From the NCBI GenBank assembly GCA_024529925.1, contig JAFEUB010000786.1, forward strand, positions 276,501 to 340,500: a stretch of 64,000 nt of DNA. The letters are read 5' to 3'. Positions 45,120-59,185 of the stretch are shown here, piece by piece; the stretch's first letter is position 1, and every line of letters begins with the position of its first letter. Made by a program: the position numbers and the translations under genes. Below the pieces are notes generated by a model. The model was not told the origin of the DNA. It was given only the letters and a program-made list of their open reading frames with translations, and ran no database searches. Source of the stretch: Ophthalmolycus amberensis. Taxonomy: Eukaryota > Chordata > Actinopteri > Perciformes > Zoarcidae.

Positions 45120-46911
45120 TCAAATATCATGACATATTTCATTCAATCGACCGTAGAAGCCTAGAAGACATTATACAACATCTGAAGTCATCCTCCTACT
45201 GCTTGGATATTCTACCAACACACTTGTTCAAAAATATTTCAAACTGCATGACCACTGATCTTTTACAAATTGTAAACACATCCCTTCTCTCAGGTGTCTT
45301 CCCACAAGCCCTAAAAACTGCAGTTATTAAACCACTCCTAAAGAAGGCTAGTTTAGACTCCGCAACAATGAAAAATTATAGGCCAATATCAAACCTTTTT
45401 AAGTAAAATAATTGAAAAAGCGGTTTTCCAACAGCTGAACAACTTCTTGGCCGTAAATAACTGCTTTGATGTTTTCCAGTCAGGCTTTCGACAGCACCAC
45501 AGTACTGAAACTGCTCTTGTTAAGGTTTTCAATGACATCCACTTAAACATAGACAATGGCAGAAGTTCAGTCTTAGTGTTACTGGATCTCAGTGCTGCAT
45601 TCGACACGGTCGACCATGCCATACTCCTAGAAAGACAAAAAATCTGGGTGGGACTCTCTGGCACAGCACTTAACTGGTTTGAATCCTACTTGAAGGACCG
45701 AGAATACTTTGTGTCTGTAGCTAATTACACATCAGAGCTGACAAAAATGACATGTGGTGTTCCCCAAGGTTCAATACTGGGGCCTCTTCTGTTCAACATC
45801 TACATGCTTCCACTAGCTCAGATTATGGAAAACAACAAAGTGTGTTATCATAATTATGCAGACGACACACAAATCTACATAACTATGTCACCAGGGGACT
45901 ATAATCCCATAAAAGGGCTGGGTAACTGCATTAAACAAATCAACAACTGGATGTGCCAGAATTTTCTTCAATTAAACAAAGATAAAACAGAAGTAATTGT
46001 TTTTGGTACCAAGGATGAACAATTGAAAATCACCGCTCAGCTTCAATCACTGATGTTAAAACCCACAAACCAAGCCAGAAATCTAGGTGTAGTTATGGAT
46101 TCAGACCTCAACCTGAACAGCCACATCAAGACAATTACATAATCAGCCTACTATCACCTGAAGAATATATCAAGGATAAGAGGACTTATGTCTCAACAGG
46201 ATTTGGAAAAACTTGTCCATGCATTTATCTTCAGCAGACTGGACTACTGTAACGGTGTGTTTACAGGTCTCTGTAAAAAGTCCGTCAGAAAGCTGCAGCT
46301 GATTCAGAACGCTGCAGCTCGAGTCCTCACTAAGACCAGGAGGGTGGATCACATTACTCCAGTTCTGAGGTCTTTGCACTGGCTTCCTGTCCAACAAAGA
46401 CTTGACTTTAAAATCCTGCTGTTGGTTTACAAAGCACTGAATGGTTTAGGGCCAAAATACATCTCTGATCTGCTGCTACCTTATGAACCATCCCGACCCC
46501 TCAGGTCGTCTGGGACCAGTCTACTTTCTGTTGCCAGAGTCAGAACTAAACATGGAGAAGCAGCGTTCAGTTTTTCTGCTCCACATATCTGGAACAAAGT
46601 CCCAGAAAGCTGCAGGTCTGCTGAGACCCTCAGCTCCTTTAAATCAAGATTGAAGACTTTTCTGTTTGCTGCTGCCTTTAATTGAACCACATTCAATTAA
46701 TATATTAATCAATTTTCTGCATTTTACTACTGTATCTTATTTCTTACACTGTTTTTTAATGTTTTAATGCAATGAATGTTCTTCATTGTTTTTAAATCTC
46801 CTTTTCTTTTGCCTTATGTTTTGATGCTTTTAATGGTTTTATGTGAAGCACTTTGAATTACCTTGTTGTTGAAATGTGCTATACAAATAAACTTGCCTTG
46901 CCTTGCCTTAC
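45120..46911 (+). mobile_element. L2-type LINE, 5'-truncated and inactivated
   Basis: It encodes the reverse-transcriptase part of an L2/CR1-group non-LTR retrotransposon: ATMKNYRPISN, LLDLSAAFDTVDHA, GVPQGSILGPLLFNIYM and the catalytic YADDTQIY, then the C-terminal RLDYCNGVF and HWLPVQQRLDFK segments. The frame is broken near 45400 (shift after RPISN) and by a TAA at 46140-46142. The final part is open from 46188 to 46685. The 3' end has the stem region and a (CTTGC)n-like tail 'aacttgccttgccttgcctt', typical of L2. The upstream endonuclease part is missing. Confidence 0.88.
45447..46685 (+). pseudogene. Reverse transcriptase remnant of the L2-type LINE
   Basis: Two long open pieces (45447-46142 and 46188-46685) stay in one reading frame, separated by the TAA at 46140. 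They hold the fingers/palm motifs with YADD and the thumb-to-C-terminal region up to FKSRLKTFLFAAAFN. A previous piece (45203-45406) is in a different frame. The enzyme would copy LINE RNA at a nicked target site; this copy cannot make a full protein. Confidence 0.85.
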
Positions 46912-49900
46912 TTTTGCAGGTACTAAACCAAGTGCCGCTAGATAAAACAAACGCCATGAACGGAATGTTTATTTTCACCCAGGTGAGAATAGTTACACGG
47001 CAGCTATTCGGCTAATTATACACAGCCAAGTTAAATATGCTCCCCAATTTATTTAATTGTTAGCTAGCCAAAATAGTTAGCTAGTTAGCTGTATGCATAG
47101 CCAACCTACAGGCTACATAAACACACTACATAAACACTATGCCAGTATGCCAGGGTCGGGTGCACATAGCATTGTTTAACGGACACCTGGGTGCTTGTCT
47201 CTGTCATGCTACCTGGCTGTAGCCACATTTGCAATTCCGTCCAGGTATAACAAGTATTGTTGGCTTCTGAAATGCTAATAGCATCTCACTAAAATATAAC
47301 AGGGTCACCAAAGTCATCAGGTTGTATCCTCTGGGAACCATGCATGTCTGTACAGAATTCAATCCATCTCATTCAATGAGCTGTAATATTACAGCTCATT
47401 AAAAAAAAGATATTGTTTGCAACGTGTACATTAATAAATAACAAAACTGTAAATAATGTTCATCCAAATTGCCACTGAGTTGGCACTCGGCCCGTACAGT
47501 GCAAGCATGAGTAATTTGTACTTCCATGAAAAGGTCAAATTATAGTCTCAGAAAGAGGAAACTGGTGAAGAGAAAACCGCTGACATCATGGGAGTTACCA
47601 AATGTGGACGTCTGGCAGGAAGCGGTCACATGCTGGACACTCAGTCACGTCTTAAATTAGCATTACGCTAGCTGTCTGCGATATTACGCACTCACAGCTT
47701 TAGCGCTGGGCTTTTGACACAGTTGAAGTACAAGGAATGCAAATTCCTAATGCCGGTGTGTGAGAGAATCCCAGAACCGAGAGATAATTCGTCGAGATGA
47801 GTTCTTGCCCTCAGATATTAGATCTCAGAGTGATCATTGTAATTTAGGGGTTGGTAATTGTAGGGCAGAGGGTTACAGAACAATAGCAACCTGCTAGACA
47901 AGACTAGGAGAGACAAAGCAGTCTTGGCTCATTTAGTTTAATAAGGTTCCACCGAGACAAACCCAGATGGTGAATTAGATCACTTCGAACCGCCAGTTGT
48001 ATTTTACAAAGACTTCAAAAAAAGTCTCTCTCTCATCTTCTAAACCATTGAAGGAATAACAACTCTTGTGCATTTGAAGTACCACTAACGTATCGTCCAC
48101 AAAGTGTCATTTACTTTATTCGTAAAAGCTAATCACGGCACGTAAAATACTGCAAAGGGTTTCAGAATGTAGCGTGCTGGCGTTGAAAGCCACGGCGGTT
48201 GACTTTTAGGGGAAAGCGATGTGGCGCTGATGATGAAGTAAAACAGAAAGCCACTCTGCAATCTAGCTTCTTTCTTTTTGTCTTTTTTTTCCCCAGAGCT
48301 CTTTACCCAAGTGGCATCGGTATCAGCCGCTGTGTTTTATCTGCTGCTAAACTGGGTCCTGGTGCATCTGCTGGGGAAAGGATTAGCTGCTTGATTCATA
48401 GACGGGCTTTTCTCTGTTTCTTTGTGAGCTGCTCGGCACATGGCTGATCTGCAAGAGAAACAGGTCATGCACAAAGTAGTATAAGGCCTGGAAAACTATG
48501 TTTATTCAGCAAATGTAAGTGTGGTAATGGTCCTTCATTAGTGTAAGGTTTTCTGGTGGATAGATTTCTCTCATCTGTAAGTTTTAGGACTGCTTTTGGT
48601 AAATGGTATATGATGACAATTTCTAGCATATACTGTGTATCTGTACTTCCATTTGGAACTGAATACAATTGAATACAAACCCTATTTTTGGTCTCTTAAG
48701 ATTACCCAACACTCTAAAATGTTTTCCCAAATTGCTCCTAGAGGCTGTGCCATTAGTACATGAGTGTGTGTGTATTTTGGAAGAGTAGAAAGGTGCTATA
48801 TAAATGCAAATCCATTCTAATAGGTAACAAGGTTGGAACATTGTTAATGAAGTTGTTTTGTTGAAATACATTTTACAACATTATCCAAATTGTGTTTTTC
48901 TGCTGCAAACAAGGCCTTCAAAATGTTGCTTTTCAGAATAAATAACATCTGGGACGTAAAGGTGCATCAGTGTAATCTAATATCTAACAGCATCAGGCAC
49001 ACTCATTCTCACAGAGCAACAACATACATACACAAACGCATGTGTAGTCGACTCCCACATATCCCGCTGACCATGGATTTGGCAACTCCCTGGCATAGGC
49101 GGTCAATAGATTCATCCACATCGTGGTCATTACCAGACATCATGAGTCAGATGCTCGGCCTGATGTTGTGCCCTGCATGGAGCCTGTGAACAATGGACCT
49201 GTAAGAGTAGGATGTGTGTGTGTTGTCGCTGTAAGAGAGGTCAGACCACCAGCGTCCATGTCAGCTGGTGTGTTTGATGACTACTCGACTGCGGTCTGTG
49301 GGTGGCAGTGGACAAGGAGGGCGGTGAGATGGTCAACGCTGTGTGTTGAGAAGAGAGAGTGAGTGTGCTAGACTACATGTTGTACGAGAGAGTCAATGTG
49401 TGGTTCTGTGTTATAGGCACAGACATGTCGGCCTGTAGGCCCTTTCATCTATCCATGCACATGAGGACAAGTAAGTAGCACAGAGAGAAAAATGAAGGGA
49501 ATCCTTTGAAATCATTTCTCTGGTCTCATTTTCATTAAGAGGTTCTTTTTAAGGTTATAATGTGCATACTCCAAGAAAACAAAGGCATTCTGTAGTAAAG
49601 TATTTATGTTGTTGTGACATAAACACATTGAAAAGAGCTTTTTATTTAACGACGAAATTGAAAAACTAAAATTCAACAAAACAAGTGTTCGAGGTGGAAA
49701 AGAAACATTAATATGAATGTTTTTGCGTGAGTGTTGCGTAACCTTGAGGAAGTCTTCCCACTCCAGATAACTTAACTAGTCATTCTGTTTTTAGAATACA
49801 GTTAAATATCTCACAATTATAATATCAGTTTAGCATATGCAGATTGGAAACACAGATGTTTCCAGGGATCCTCGCATTTCATATGATGGCCTTGACAAGT

Positions 49901-50540
49901 AACCTTAAAACTCTAATGTACAGTTCATTTTGGCTGGTATATGTGATTGACAGAAGTTCAGGTGGTTCTATTCCTGAGTGAGAAAATAACTGTGAGCGGG
50001 GTGGCCTCTTCCCTATAGTTGTTGTTCTTGCTTGTTTATTGTAATTTGAGCTATAAATGAACCTCTCTGATGGGGAAGGGGGAGGGGAGAATGCACATTG
50101 GCCCACAAAGACAAAAAACAAAAGTGTGTTGGTGTTGTGTGTGTCTATCTTGGAGAGCAGCCAGAGAGGTGGGGGGTGGGAGGGCAGTCAGCGTTTTTCA
50201 GGCTACATGAATGAGGCCCCACCGGAGTGAGCTTCCTGTGTGAGGGCTATAAAAACAAAACCGGGGCTAAAGAATGCAGTGTGCTCCCACATTCCTGAAC
50301 ATACTGCCAGGTATAGGACTCGCAGCATGTCCTCTTCTAACTTGAAAACAATACAACAATTCCCATGATGCACAGCCATTGATTGAAAATGAGAAAACAT
50401 ACAAATGCATGTCTCTAAAGGAAAAAGCTCCATCTAAGACTAAATGTTTGTAGCCCTGCTGGTGGTGTCCTGTTCATTACATCCCACAATAAAAAAAAAA
50501 TCTGGTTCAAACAGGTATATCCCCTCGAGAACATGCATGC
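46912..50540. other. Intergenic, gene-poor
   Basis: A partial copy of the intron-2 repeat family lies at 47295-47400 ('cagggtcaccaaagtcatca', 'ctctgggaaccatgcatgtc'). Short open frames at 48199, 48890 and 49123 have no recognisable domain, splice pattern or codon bias. Confidence 0.5.
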
Positions 50541-50548
50541 CTCTAACA

Positions 50549-51359
50549 CAGTGGTTCTCAAACTTTTTCTGTTGCGCCCCACTTTGGAGGAAGAAAAATG
50601 TTCATGCCCCACCGCCCCAACAAAATTGTAACAAAATGGTCCATGTTGAATTTTTATTGAAACAACATTTTGTGACTCCTCCGTCTGTGCTTTTTCAAAT
50701 AATAGAATAAAGAAAATTGCAATCACTTTTAAGTAAACCAGATTGCTCCATCAGACAAAAACAAATAAAATGTGCAATCACTTTGTTAGAACAATGCAAA
50801 TAAAGTTATATCTGTGCAAAAAAGAACTACAATTTGGCAAAAAATAGCTTATTGCAATTGGCTGAAATTAACCTGTTTCGCACTAAACATCTTTTCAAGA
50901 TAACAATAAAGTGCAACCTGTGAAAAACTAAACAAAACAAGTTTCATACTATCCGCAGCTAGTTTTCAGACATAAAGCACAGACTGGTCTCTCCTCATCT
51001 CCTACCGCGTTCCCTGTGAAACCCAGAGGACCCATGTTCTTCTTGGCTGCTTGCTGTTCGTCTCGGATGCATCGCTTGCGGTTGCTTTTCTGTTCCCGCC
51101 TGACAAATGTCTCTTCATTTGGAACACTAAGCCACACATGTGAGTCGCCAAGGATCATGGCCGTGGCACATGCGCAAGTGTAACCTGTTAACGGCGTAAC
51201 GTAAACATTTACACGAAAGTATAGGCATTTCGCCATGTATTTATTAATTACTTAAAAATAAAAAATAAAAATAAATCTTTTTTTTTGAAATACAAAAATT
51301 CTGCATTTCCCCCTGTGCCCCACCTGTAATACCACCGCCCCACAGTTTGAGAACCACTG
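50549..51359. mobile_element. hAT-type non-autonomous transposon
   Basis: The inverted ends CAGTGGTTCTCAAACT and AGTTTGAGAACCACTG are perfect over 16 bases. They are flanked by a perfect 8-base target duplication CTCTAACA (50541-50548 and 51360-51367). The end sequence is of the hAT-Charlie type. The 811-base interior has no intact transposase. Confidence 0.9.
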
Positions 51360-51367
51360 CTCTAACA

Positions 51368-54300
51368 AATGCCTGCGAATTTGAATGTTCAGGGGTGTAA
51401 GAGGAAAGCATGGAGTGTCCAAAATGGAATAGATCCATCCTCTGGGGAGCATGAAAATACCAACAAAAATGCCACAGCAATCTGGCCATTAGATTTGGAT
51501 ATTTATTTTAAGCACGAGAATTTTTTAGATGATGATAGCGATAGCGATAGCGTCTGAGGACTACGAATATCAACAGCTAATTCATTGGAAATCTATTTTT
51601 GTCTGAAAGAAAACATTTTTAAGTAGCTGCTACTTTTACAAGGAAGTAATTAAGCAGTGGATAAACTAATTGGGACAAGCTGCAGTAGACGTAGTCTTCA
51701 ATGAAAACTATTTTTGGCAGGCAATAAAAAAGAGATGAGTGAACTTTTATTCTGCAGTTTCCAGTAGCACTGAAAATGGGTGTGGCTGTGGCAGGATGTT
51801 GATATCATCATGCCGGTACCATACAAACCTAAAGGCAACATCTTTTACTGTGCTTCTTCAGCTATTTCAAACCATAGCCACCTACAAAAAGTGTCCTGTG
51901 CTGTATTCATTCTGAGTTAGATAAAGCCCAGTACACAATTTAAGACACGGCAAATGTGATTTTAGCCTAAAAATAATGTTTTATTAGCAGGGTGTAGCAT
52001 GTCTGAGCCTTTTCCCGTACTGAGGGCCTCGCCCCCGACAGTGGGCAGGGTGCTGCTGTGCTGAGGTCAGTGGATGATCTCATGTGAGCTGCTAACCAGG
52101 CCAACGTTTGTCGAATCACGCTTCCTGCAAAACCAAGAAGTGCTTGTAAGGCCACTGTGTAATAGCAAAATCAGATCCATCATATCATATGGAAACAGAG
52201 AAAATAGAAAAAGAAGATTTAGCTCTTGGTACACACCAGATGTGCTTGTAGATTTACAGGAGGAGGTTCATTTTCAACAGATATAAACCTCAAAATGAAG
52301 TTGAGAAATATCATCTGGACTTGACTCAGTTAAAAGCAGGTTTTCAGCAGGTTTTCTGTTGTTTCACACAGAAAAAAAATATTACGACAAGACAAGCAAA
52401 TTATGAACAAGAACATTGCAGAAATCAAAATCAACAGAATATTTTTGGACGAAACCCCCTGACTGATATTCACAGAGCGTAAAGTGTAGTTAAGTGGTGA
52501 GCTGTAAACTTCTGTCTGAGCAATGTAACCCTTCAGGAGTTACACACACACACTGCACACACTGTACCTTCCACGCATGCTTTTTAAAGCAATCAGGTGC
52601 TTTCGGTTTCTTCCAAATACATGATACACGTAATCTTTGTTTATAAAAAACAGCCACTGTCAAATCATCAGCCGTCTGCCGATAACAACACAGACCAAAC
52701 TGTCCAGTTAGACAGCTAGGTTTAACAGTTAATATGAACACAGGTCTCATGTGACAGAAAAGAATGTCCTTGTTCACACCTGCGAAGACATGGCATGTAG
52801 GTAGAAATTTCAAATGTGAATTGTTTGTTCTATTTGTTTTTTCGACACCGCCGCGTCGGGAACAGCCATAGCTGGAGGCATTATGTTTTAGTTAAATAAA
52901 TAGGAGTAGAACTGACATTGAACTGTTTTCAGTGGTCCTTTGAATAGAGCAAAAGCTGTTAGTTGCTATAAAGCTTGGATTGCTGGCTAGTTAGCTTGGT
53001 AGCGTCTCCTTCTTTAAAGCCGTTGGGCACCATCCCGCTGTTAGGTTATTTCTTTTGTAGGCAGTGTAGCATTAAAGCATGACGGAATTAGCAAGCTAGA
53101 TAACTAGCCAACTGTCTGCTAGTTAGCTAGCTGGCTTGTTAATCCCACAATACTTTAATGCTACACAGGTTGGATTGAAAACTCCAGAATTAATTGGCTA
53201 ATTATGACAATGACATGACACACAAATATCTAATAGGATAGAAGGATGAAGCGATGACATTTTAGACAGACATGGATGGAGGCATACAACCGTGAGGTGG
53301 TAATTCCGACATGTTGAAGTGGAGGTTATCAGCTCCACACCACTAACGTTAAGAAGATTAAGAAAAAGTAAAACTTTAATGACAAAGTCACAGGGGACTG
53401 GCTTCAAACAAGTCTCAGGAGGTGGCCAGGAGGACTTAACACACACACATGCATACACTCTGTTTTCCATGAAGGGGTTGTACCACTGGGACTGTAACGT
53501 GAAGCTGGCATGGTGGGAGTGGTTCTGTGTTTCCTCTCCACAGACTTAGAATCTGTTTGGCCCAGAGCCTCAGTGCTCAGTATCCCCTCTGTTCCTGAGT
53601 CTGTCAGCTGTGTCGGGTCAGGGTCTCTCACCTCTGCCTTAGTCGGCCCAGACTCTGATCAAAGACCAGTACAGACCCGGCTGTGATTGAAAACAGATCC
53701 AGCCAGAATCCACCTCCGGCAGGAATATGCTGAGTGCAGGCGAACGCCACACATTCCAAAAGCATGAACTCTGCGAAAAAATAAAAAAGACGAGACAGAA
53801 ACAGCACTTGATGTTTGCTTCTGTCTTACGTGTAGAGAAGGGGGGGGGGGGGGGGGGTTGGTCCCACAATGTCTCATCAACTGCACTCTGACCTGTGTGT
53901 TACTATTCATTGCCGGCACTGGAAAAAATATGAGAATAAAGAACAAAAATTCCTGAAATGGGATCATAATAATGTTTGATTTTCTATGCACGAAAGATTA
54001 AGAGCATGACACCGAAGAGCAAGAATGAAGCCTGAAGAAAAGACGCTCTGGGATTGCGAGATTGATTGGCTACTGGTACTAGCTTACAAATTAGCATACG
54101 GACATGACAGTGGGAGCAACCTATTTATTTCACTCTTGGCAAGAAAGCAAAGAAGCGTGTTTCCCAAAAATGGTAAACTATTGCTTTACGGTAGCGTTTA
54201 AACACCCTTTGGCGTGAAAAAAAACAATGCAGCCCTCTTTTTGATTTCAATGAGGCCAGCCAAGGCCTCAACACACGGGTTTCCCGGCAAAAACGAAGGG

Positions 54301-56884
54301 TCGCCCGGGCCAAAAAACGTAATGTAGCTCAACACGATGATATCTGGCGAGGCACAGCTTCTTGCTGGTAGATTACTTTGCAACCTGAGTGCTGTCATGA
54401 AATCATATGGCTTATTAATGTTTGGCTCAACATTAATGAGCCAAAATCCTCAGTGTGTAATTTGAACAAGCTAAAGTACAAATAGGTAGCCTACCACTGA
54501 AATGTACAACTATAAATCTACATTTGAACAACTAATGAGTCCTTTGCTACCGGTGCATAGGGAGCACCAGACAGCAGCTGTTTCAACACACCGTGCAAAA
54601 AACCCAACATGTCCTGTTTTTTTAATAGTCACTCCTTGGCTTGAAATAAGTTACTGCAACCTAGAACAAACCATATCCTTTTAACAGAAATCCTGTGTTT
54701 GGTTTTTGCACTTCTTTTTGCAGCATAGTAATATTACATGAAGAAATATGAGGGTTGAAATCTTTGTGGTTTGCCTCGGGGCATTTCCTGGCATTATGAT
54801 GTGACATTTGGAAGGCTTTAATCAGCTGAAGCAATGAGAGGAAGTCGGGGTCAAACTTTGTAAGTGTGAAATTATGTCATGGGAATTGAAGCGCTCTAAG
54901 CACCGAGGTGGTGAGCTGAGGGTGTATTAGTAAGCGGATGTGAAACGATGCATGGGTGTTGTGGTAGGAACTCAGCAGAGATGATTGATTTGAAGGAGCA
55001 GGTTCACTTTTACAAACAGAAATGAGCATCAACTCCCAGTTCAAGAGGTTTTAGTCCCAGTTTCTTGGTTTTGCTGAGGAATCAGAGGTGAGTGTTGCAC
55101 AGGGAGAGTGCAACAGGAATTGGGTGTAATCTAGACGAGAATCACGAGACGCTGAATCAGTCCTTATGAAAGCAATGTGGTTGGATGTGGCGTCAGCGCC
55201 GGGTCATTAGAGGGGGAAACCCTGTGCTCTCAACTGCCTCTCAGTGCCAACCATTGAAACGAAGGGAAAACAAACCCTTTTCTAGATGGTGTAATGTGTA
55301 AACACGTCTTAGAAGAAGTCGAAAAAACTGATTGAAAACTGCTTCTCAGCTATGATCGAGGTGAAAGCATGCAGTCGCATTATTACCTTTTTACTTGTGT
55401 GAGAACAGCTGGGAGGCGGGGTTCAGCCAGATGTTCTCATTTTTGGGTCATCACCTTACTGACAACAAAGGTACAGTGTGCTTCTGGGTTACAATCAGTG
55501 AATTCCAGAGAGCCACTGCAAGTCCAAAAGAATGAGGACCAAGCAGTTATCTCCGCCACAAAGTTAATGCGTGTTTGTACACTCGTTAGTGACTGTGCAC
55601 CTCTGTGTCTGTCCACGGCTAATCTCGCATTCTGCTCCAGCAAACTGCATAATATTTTGGGTGTCTAGTCATGGCTGCATGCTCAAGGACCTCTCATGGC
55701 TGCGGTGACTCACTCTTTCTCAAAACAGACTTTATTTCCTGTTTTACTCTGCCATTGACTGCCTGCTGCATCCTCACTACTCTTAACCGCACCCAAGGGC
55801 CGCTGGTGTATTTCGTTAACAGCTAATGTCACTGCCTATTTGGCTAACCGCTAACAGCTAACGGAGCTGCCAGTACATGCACTGTTGAGTACATCACCAC
55901 CACTCAGCCGCTGCTGGGTGGGCAGACAGCTTTGATGAGTTTAATTTTGTTTTTGGCGAGAATGTATGAAATGTATTATATAATGACATTGAGCCGATTG
56001 CCTACATACATCACAGTTTGTTTTTGAGTGTTTTACGACACCTTACAGCCCATTAGTGTCTACGGGGTTGGACAATCCGGGAGTATTATTTAATCACATG
56101 ATACAGCAATGGTCGATGCAGACCCACCTGGTGGAGATCTGCACTCCACTAAGTGCACCTTTTGTTTTGGACATGTGATGTTTCTTATTGGAGCTGAAAT
56201 GCCTCGATAAAATCACACTCAATCTCTTGTGTCCTTTACATTTTCACCCCTCGGCCATTACACTTGTGTCATGCGCTGTTCATCGTGCTGCCCTGCAGCT
56301 TGTGGAAGGAACGTCTGACGCTGCTCCTGTGGCCAAACGGTTTCACACACTCGACGTCTGTGGGATGTGGTCCACTGATGACACTGTTCTGTTTCGAGGA
56401 AAATCCAAGTCTGAATCAAGAGCTGTTGTTTCCTGCATGCTAGACTGTGGCGAGTACCGTAACTGCCTCAGTTTCTCTTTGAGTCACTGTGGTGACGATG
56501 ACCTCACTCAAAGCCCTCTGCATGTTTTTGCATGACTTTAAAAGGCGATATTGTTCTTATCATAAGTAGGTCTAATATTGCTAATTACAACATTTTCTTT
56601 TTCTGAGCTACGTGTGCCTAACATTGATAATTCAAAACAACCAAAGCTTGTGGGGGGGAAGAGGAAGAATGTGAAAACAGGAGCACCCATTTCCCCAGGC
56701 GTTGGCAGTATTGAAGGAAGGCCTGAGGCTGTGTGCATCTTGTTGAGTTTATGAAGACAGTGGAAAAACCAAAGATTTAAATTGAAAAATAGAGATGACG
56801 ACGATCCAACCGGATCTAGTTCCCACATGACAGGATATCATTATCTATGCTAGCGGTGTAGCTCTACAGATGGCTATATCGGTA
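51368..56884. other. Intergenic, gene-poor
   Basis: Contains an 18-G run at 53840-53857 and no recognised gene or element. The open frames here (for example 52490-52813 and 56188-56535) lack known domains. An lncRNA cannot be excluded from sequence alone. Confidence 0.45.
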
Positions 56885-57230
56885 TGTCGGTCGGTCCGCC
56901 GCTTAATTCCAGAAATATCTCGCCATCTATCAGATGGGTTGCCATGGGATTTTTATCAGGCGTTCGTGATGCCCAGAGGGTGAAACTTCTGACTTTGTTG
57001 GAGATTACCAGCATGTTGACATTTTTTTTTTTTCGTGAAATGTCCTGACAACTGATATTCCAGATGCCAAGAAGATGAATCCTAATGACTTTCCATCCAG
57101 CGCCACCACCCCAGTCTCTAAACCTTCCCGAAGTTTGTGCCGTTATTCATGGTTCTCAGATGATGCATCCTAATGACTTTTGGTGATCCCACGACTTTCC
57201 CTTTGGCACCGACATGGGGGTTTGAAGCTT
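56885..57230. repeat. Interspersed repeat copy, 'ccagaaatatctcgcc' type
   Basis: Phrases such as 'gatgaatcctaatgacttt' (about 57075) and, again, 'gatgcatcctaatgactttt' (about 57162) resemble the internal text of the repeat family in cspg4 introns 2 and 9. The boundaries are uncertain. Confidence 0.4.
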
Positions 57231-58455
57231 TAGTTTAAGTAGCTCTTAGTCTTGTTGGAATTAAAAGGCATCCGCTCTTCCTGCGGAAATTGCTTCATTA
57301 ACTACACATAAAGAAGCTGTAATGTTTTGGAGAATGGCATTTTATCACAGTACTAAGTAAACTAGTAACTACTAGTAAGTAGTATCATACTCTATTTCAT
57401 TATCATGTTTTCAAATATTTGCCATCAATTAGATACCTTGGTAGGAGAATATGCAGTTTTCTATCAGTATTACTGTATTGTTTTTATGTATTCTGGTTTG
57501 GAGGACAGAGCAGAACTGTTGACGTGCACAGTGAGAATCATTCCAACAGGTCAGATCATCTGCGCGAGGAGAGTGTGTTATCTCCAATAAGCACTGGTCT
57601 GCATCTTGGTTATCTCGGTTGGAGGTGGTGGAGATGACAGCTTATGAAAAAAGAAACTCACCCAGCTATTTTTTTTTACCTTTTCCTGTTGACTACGTGT
57701 TCACTGTCATGTGCTCCGGCACTTCTAACAGCGGCCAGATGTCCCAGATGACTGGCCGGGCTCACACTCTGTCAGCAGATCTGCCGACAGAGCGTGAGCT
57801 TAGCATGAAACACTGACACGGCACACCCCGGTCCTCCAGGGACGCTGCCAAGGAAACCTGCAGAGCCGCTCAGTTCATAAATTCTGTAGTGCGAGTGTCT
57901 GAGGCACCTTGAAGGACCGTTAAAAGGCAAACAAACCTGTCAGCGCGTACATTTTAATATGTTGTTCGCTGGATTCGGGCTCATGAGGTATCACATATTT
58001 TTAAGTACATCACAAAACACACAGGACCAAGCCAACAGCTTTCTGTGAAGGAGGAATTTATTTTCTCTGCGTCTATATTGATCTTTTCATGATGCAACTA
58101 ACATCATGAAGGTTAAAAAACAACAACAGCAGTGCTGTCTAGAAGTGTGCCATTAAAAAGACTGCATTGTTATAACAGCCTGCCTCTGAAACACAATCCC
58201 AAAACCTAAGCCTGAAAAAAAAAAACACGTTGTGTCGACAAAAATTCAGGTATCCGGCACCGCGAGTGGACATCGTACCCGTCCCTTTAATAAGCACCGG
58301 TGCTGGCTGTGCACCATGTAAGGCGACGGGCTCCTATTGTCAAAGCAGGTAATCCTCTCTTGATCCTGATTGAGTGTTTAATAATCAATCCTGGGGCCAC
58401 TTGGGGGGGGGGGGGGGGTGAAAGACACAGCCCTCATACAAAGCACAGTGGTCTT
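57231..58455. other. Intergenic between the convergent genes
   Basis: Non-coding as far as can be seen. A 16-G run lies at 58403-58418. Confidence 0.45.
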
Positions 58456-58467
58456 TTTATTTTTATT
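58456..58467 (-). terminator. Candidate poly(A) signals of the sorting nexin gene
   Basis: On the minus strand two AATAAA hexamers stand in tandem (58467-58462 and 58461-58456), about 720 bases after the stop codon. GT-rich sequence follows ('gtgctttgtatg', 'ggctgtgtctt'). Confidence 0.45.
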
Positions 58468-59185
58468 TCTTCTAAGCCTGCAAAACGTGTAGCTTTGTAA
58501 ATACAAATAGAATATATTTCTACATTTACAGTATATAAAGCTTTTTAGTAACTAGTAAAAAAACAAATGACCGGAGTGGCGTAATCAGAAGGCACAGCGA
58601 GACAGTGGTGACGGTGTCGGCTCCGCGGGGGGGGGATTGTAAACATTTGGTCCCTGTTTGTCCACGGAGAGAGATACCAGGAAGGGCTCGAGTGTTTTTC
58701 CAGAAGGCAGCGCGTTAGCCCACTGGAGCAAGCGCTACTCCTGGAGTAAGTTCAAAGAAACAACCAAAACAGTGTTGTAAGGCTGTTAAAAACGCAGATA
58801 CAAGGCTCTTAACATTGACTGGATTTAATTCCCCAAACCCGCCAGACCAAGCGGCGCACCATCATCACCATTGGTTCTCATTACATCTGGTTTTTGTGTT
58901 ACAAGTTGGCCTGACTTCATTAAATTACACGTCTTCTCTGAAACAAGAACATCCAGTGCCCTCCCACCCAAAATAATGTGAACAAACAACCTGGATTTGG
59001 GTTGGAATGTCAATATTACCGGAACGTCATCCCCTTGAATGTCTCTCCCTGCGGCTGGTTTGAACGGCGTTCACCATGTGGTACTGGCGGTTGTTTGCCA
59101 AAAACTCCACTGGCCGCCAGAGGGGCGGGTGCACGGCCATCCATCGATCGCCGAGGTCTAAGGAGGGCGAAAGAAGCGCTCCCTG
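58468..59185 (-). other. Probable 3' UTR of the sorting nexin gene
   Basis: Extends from the stop codon at 59188-59186 to the tandem AATAAA. Open frames here are short and unconvincing. Confidence 0.45.

Noticed and set aside
49000..49370. Possible unannotated exon near 49063-49362
   Set aside because: Moderately balanced composition, but no bounded exon with consistent frame, no domain and no partner exons.
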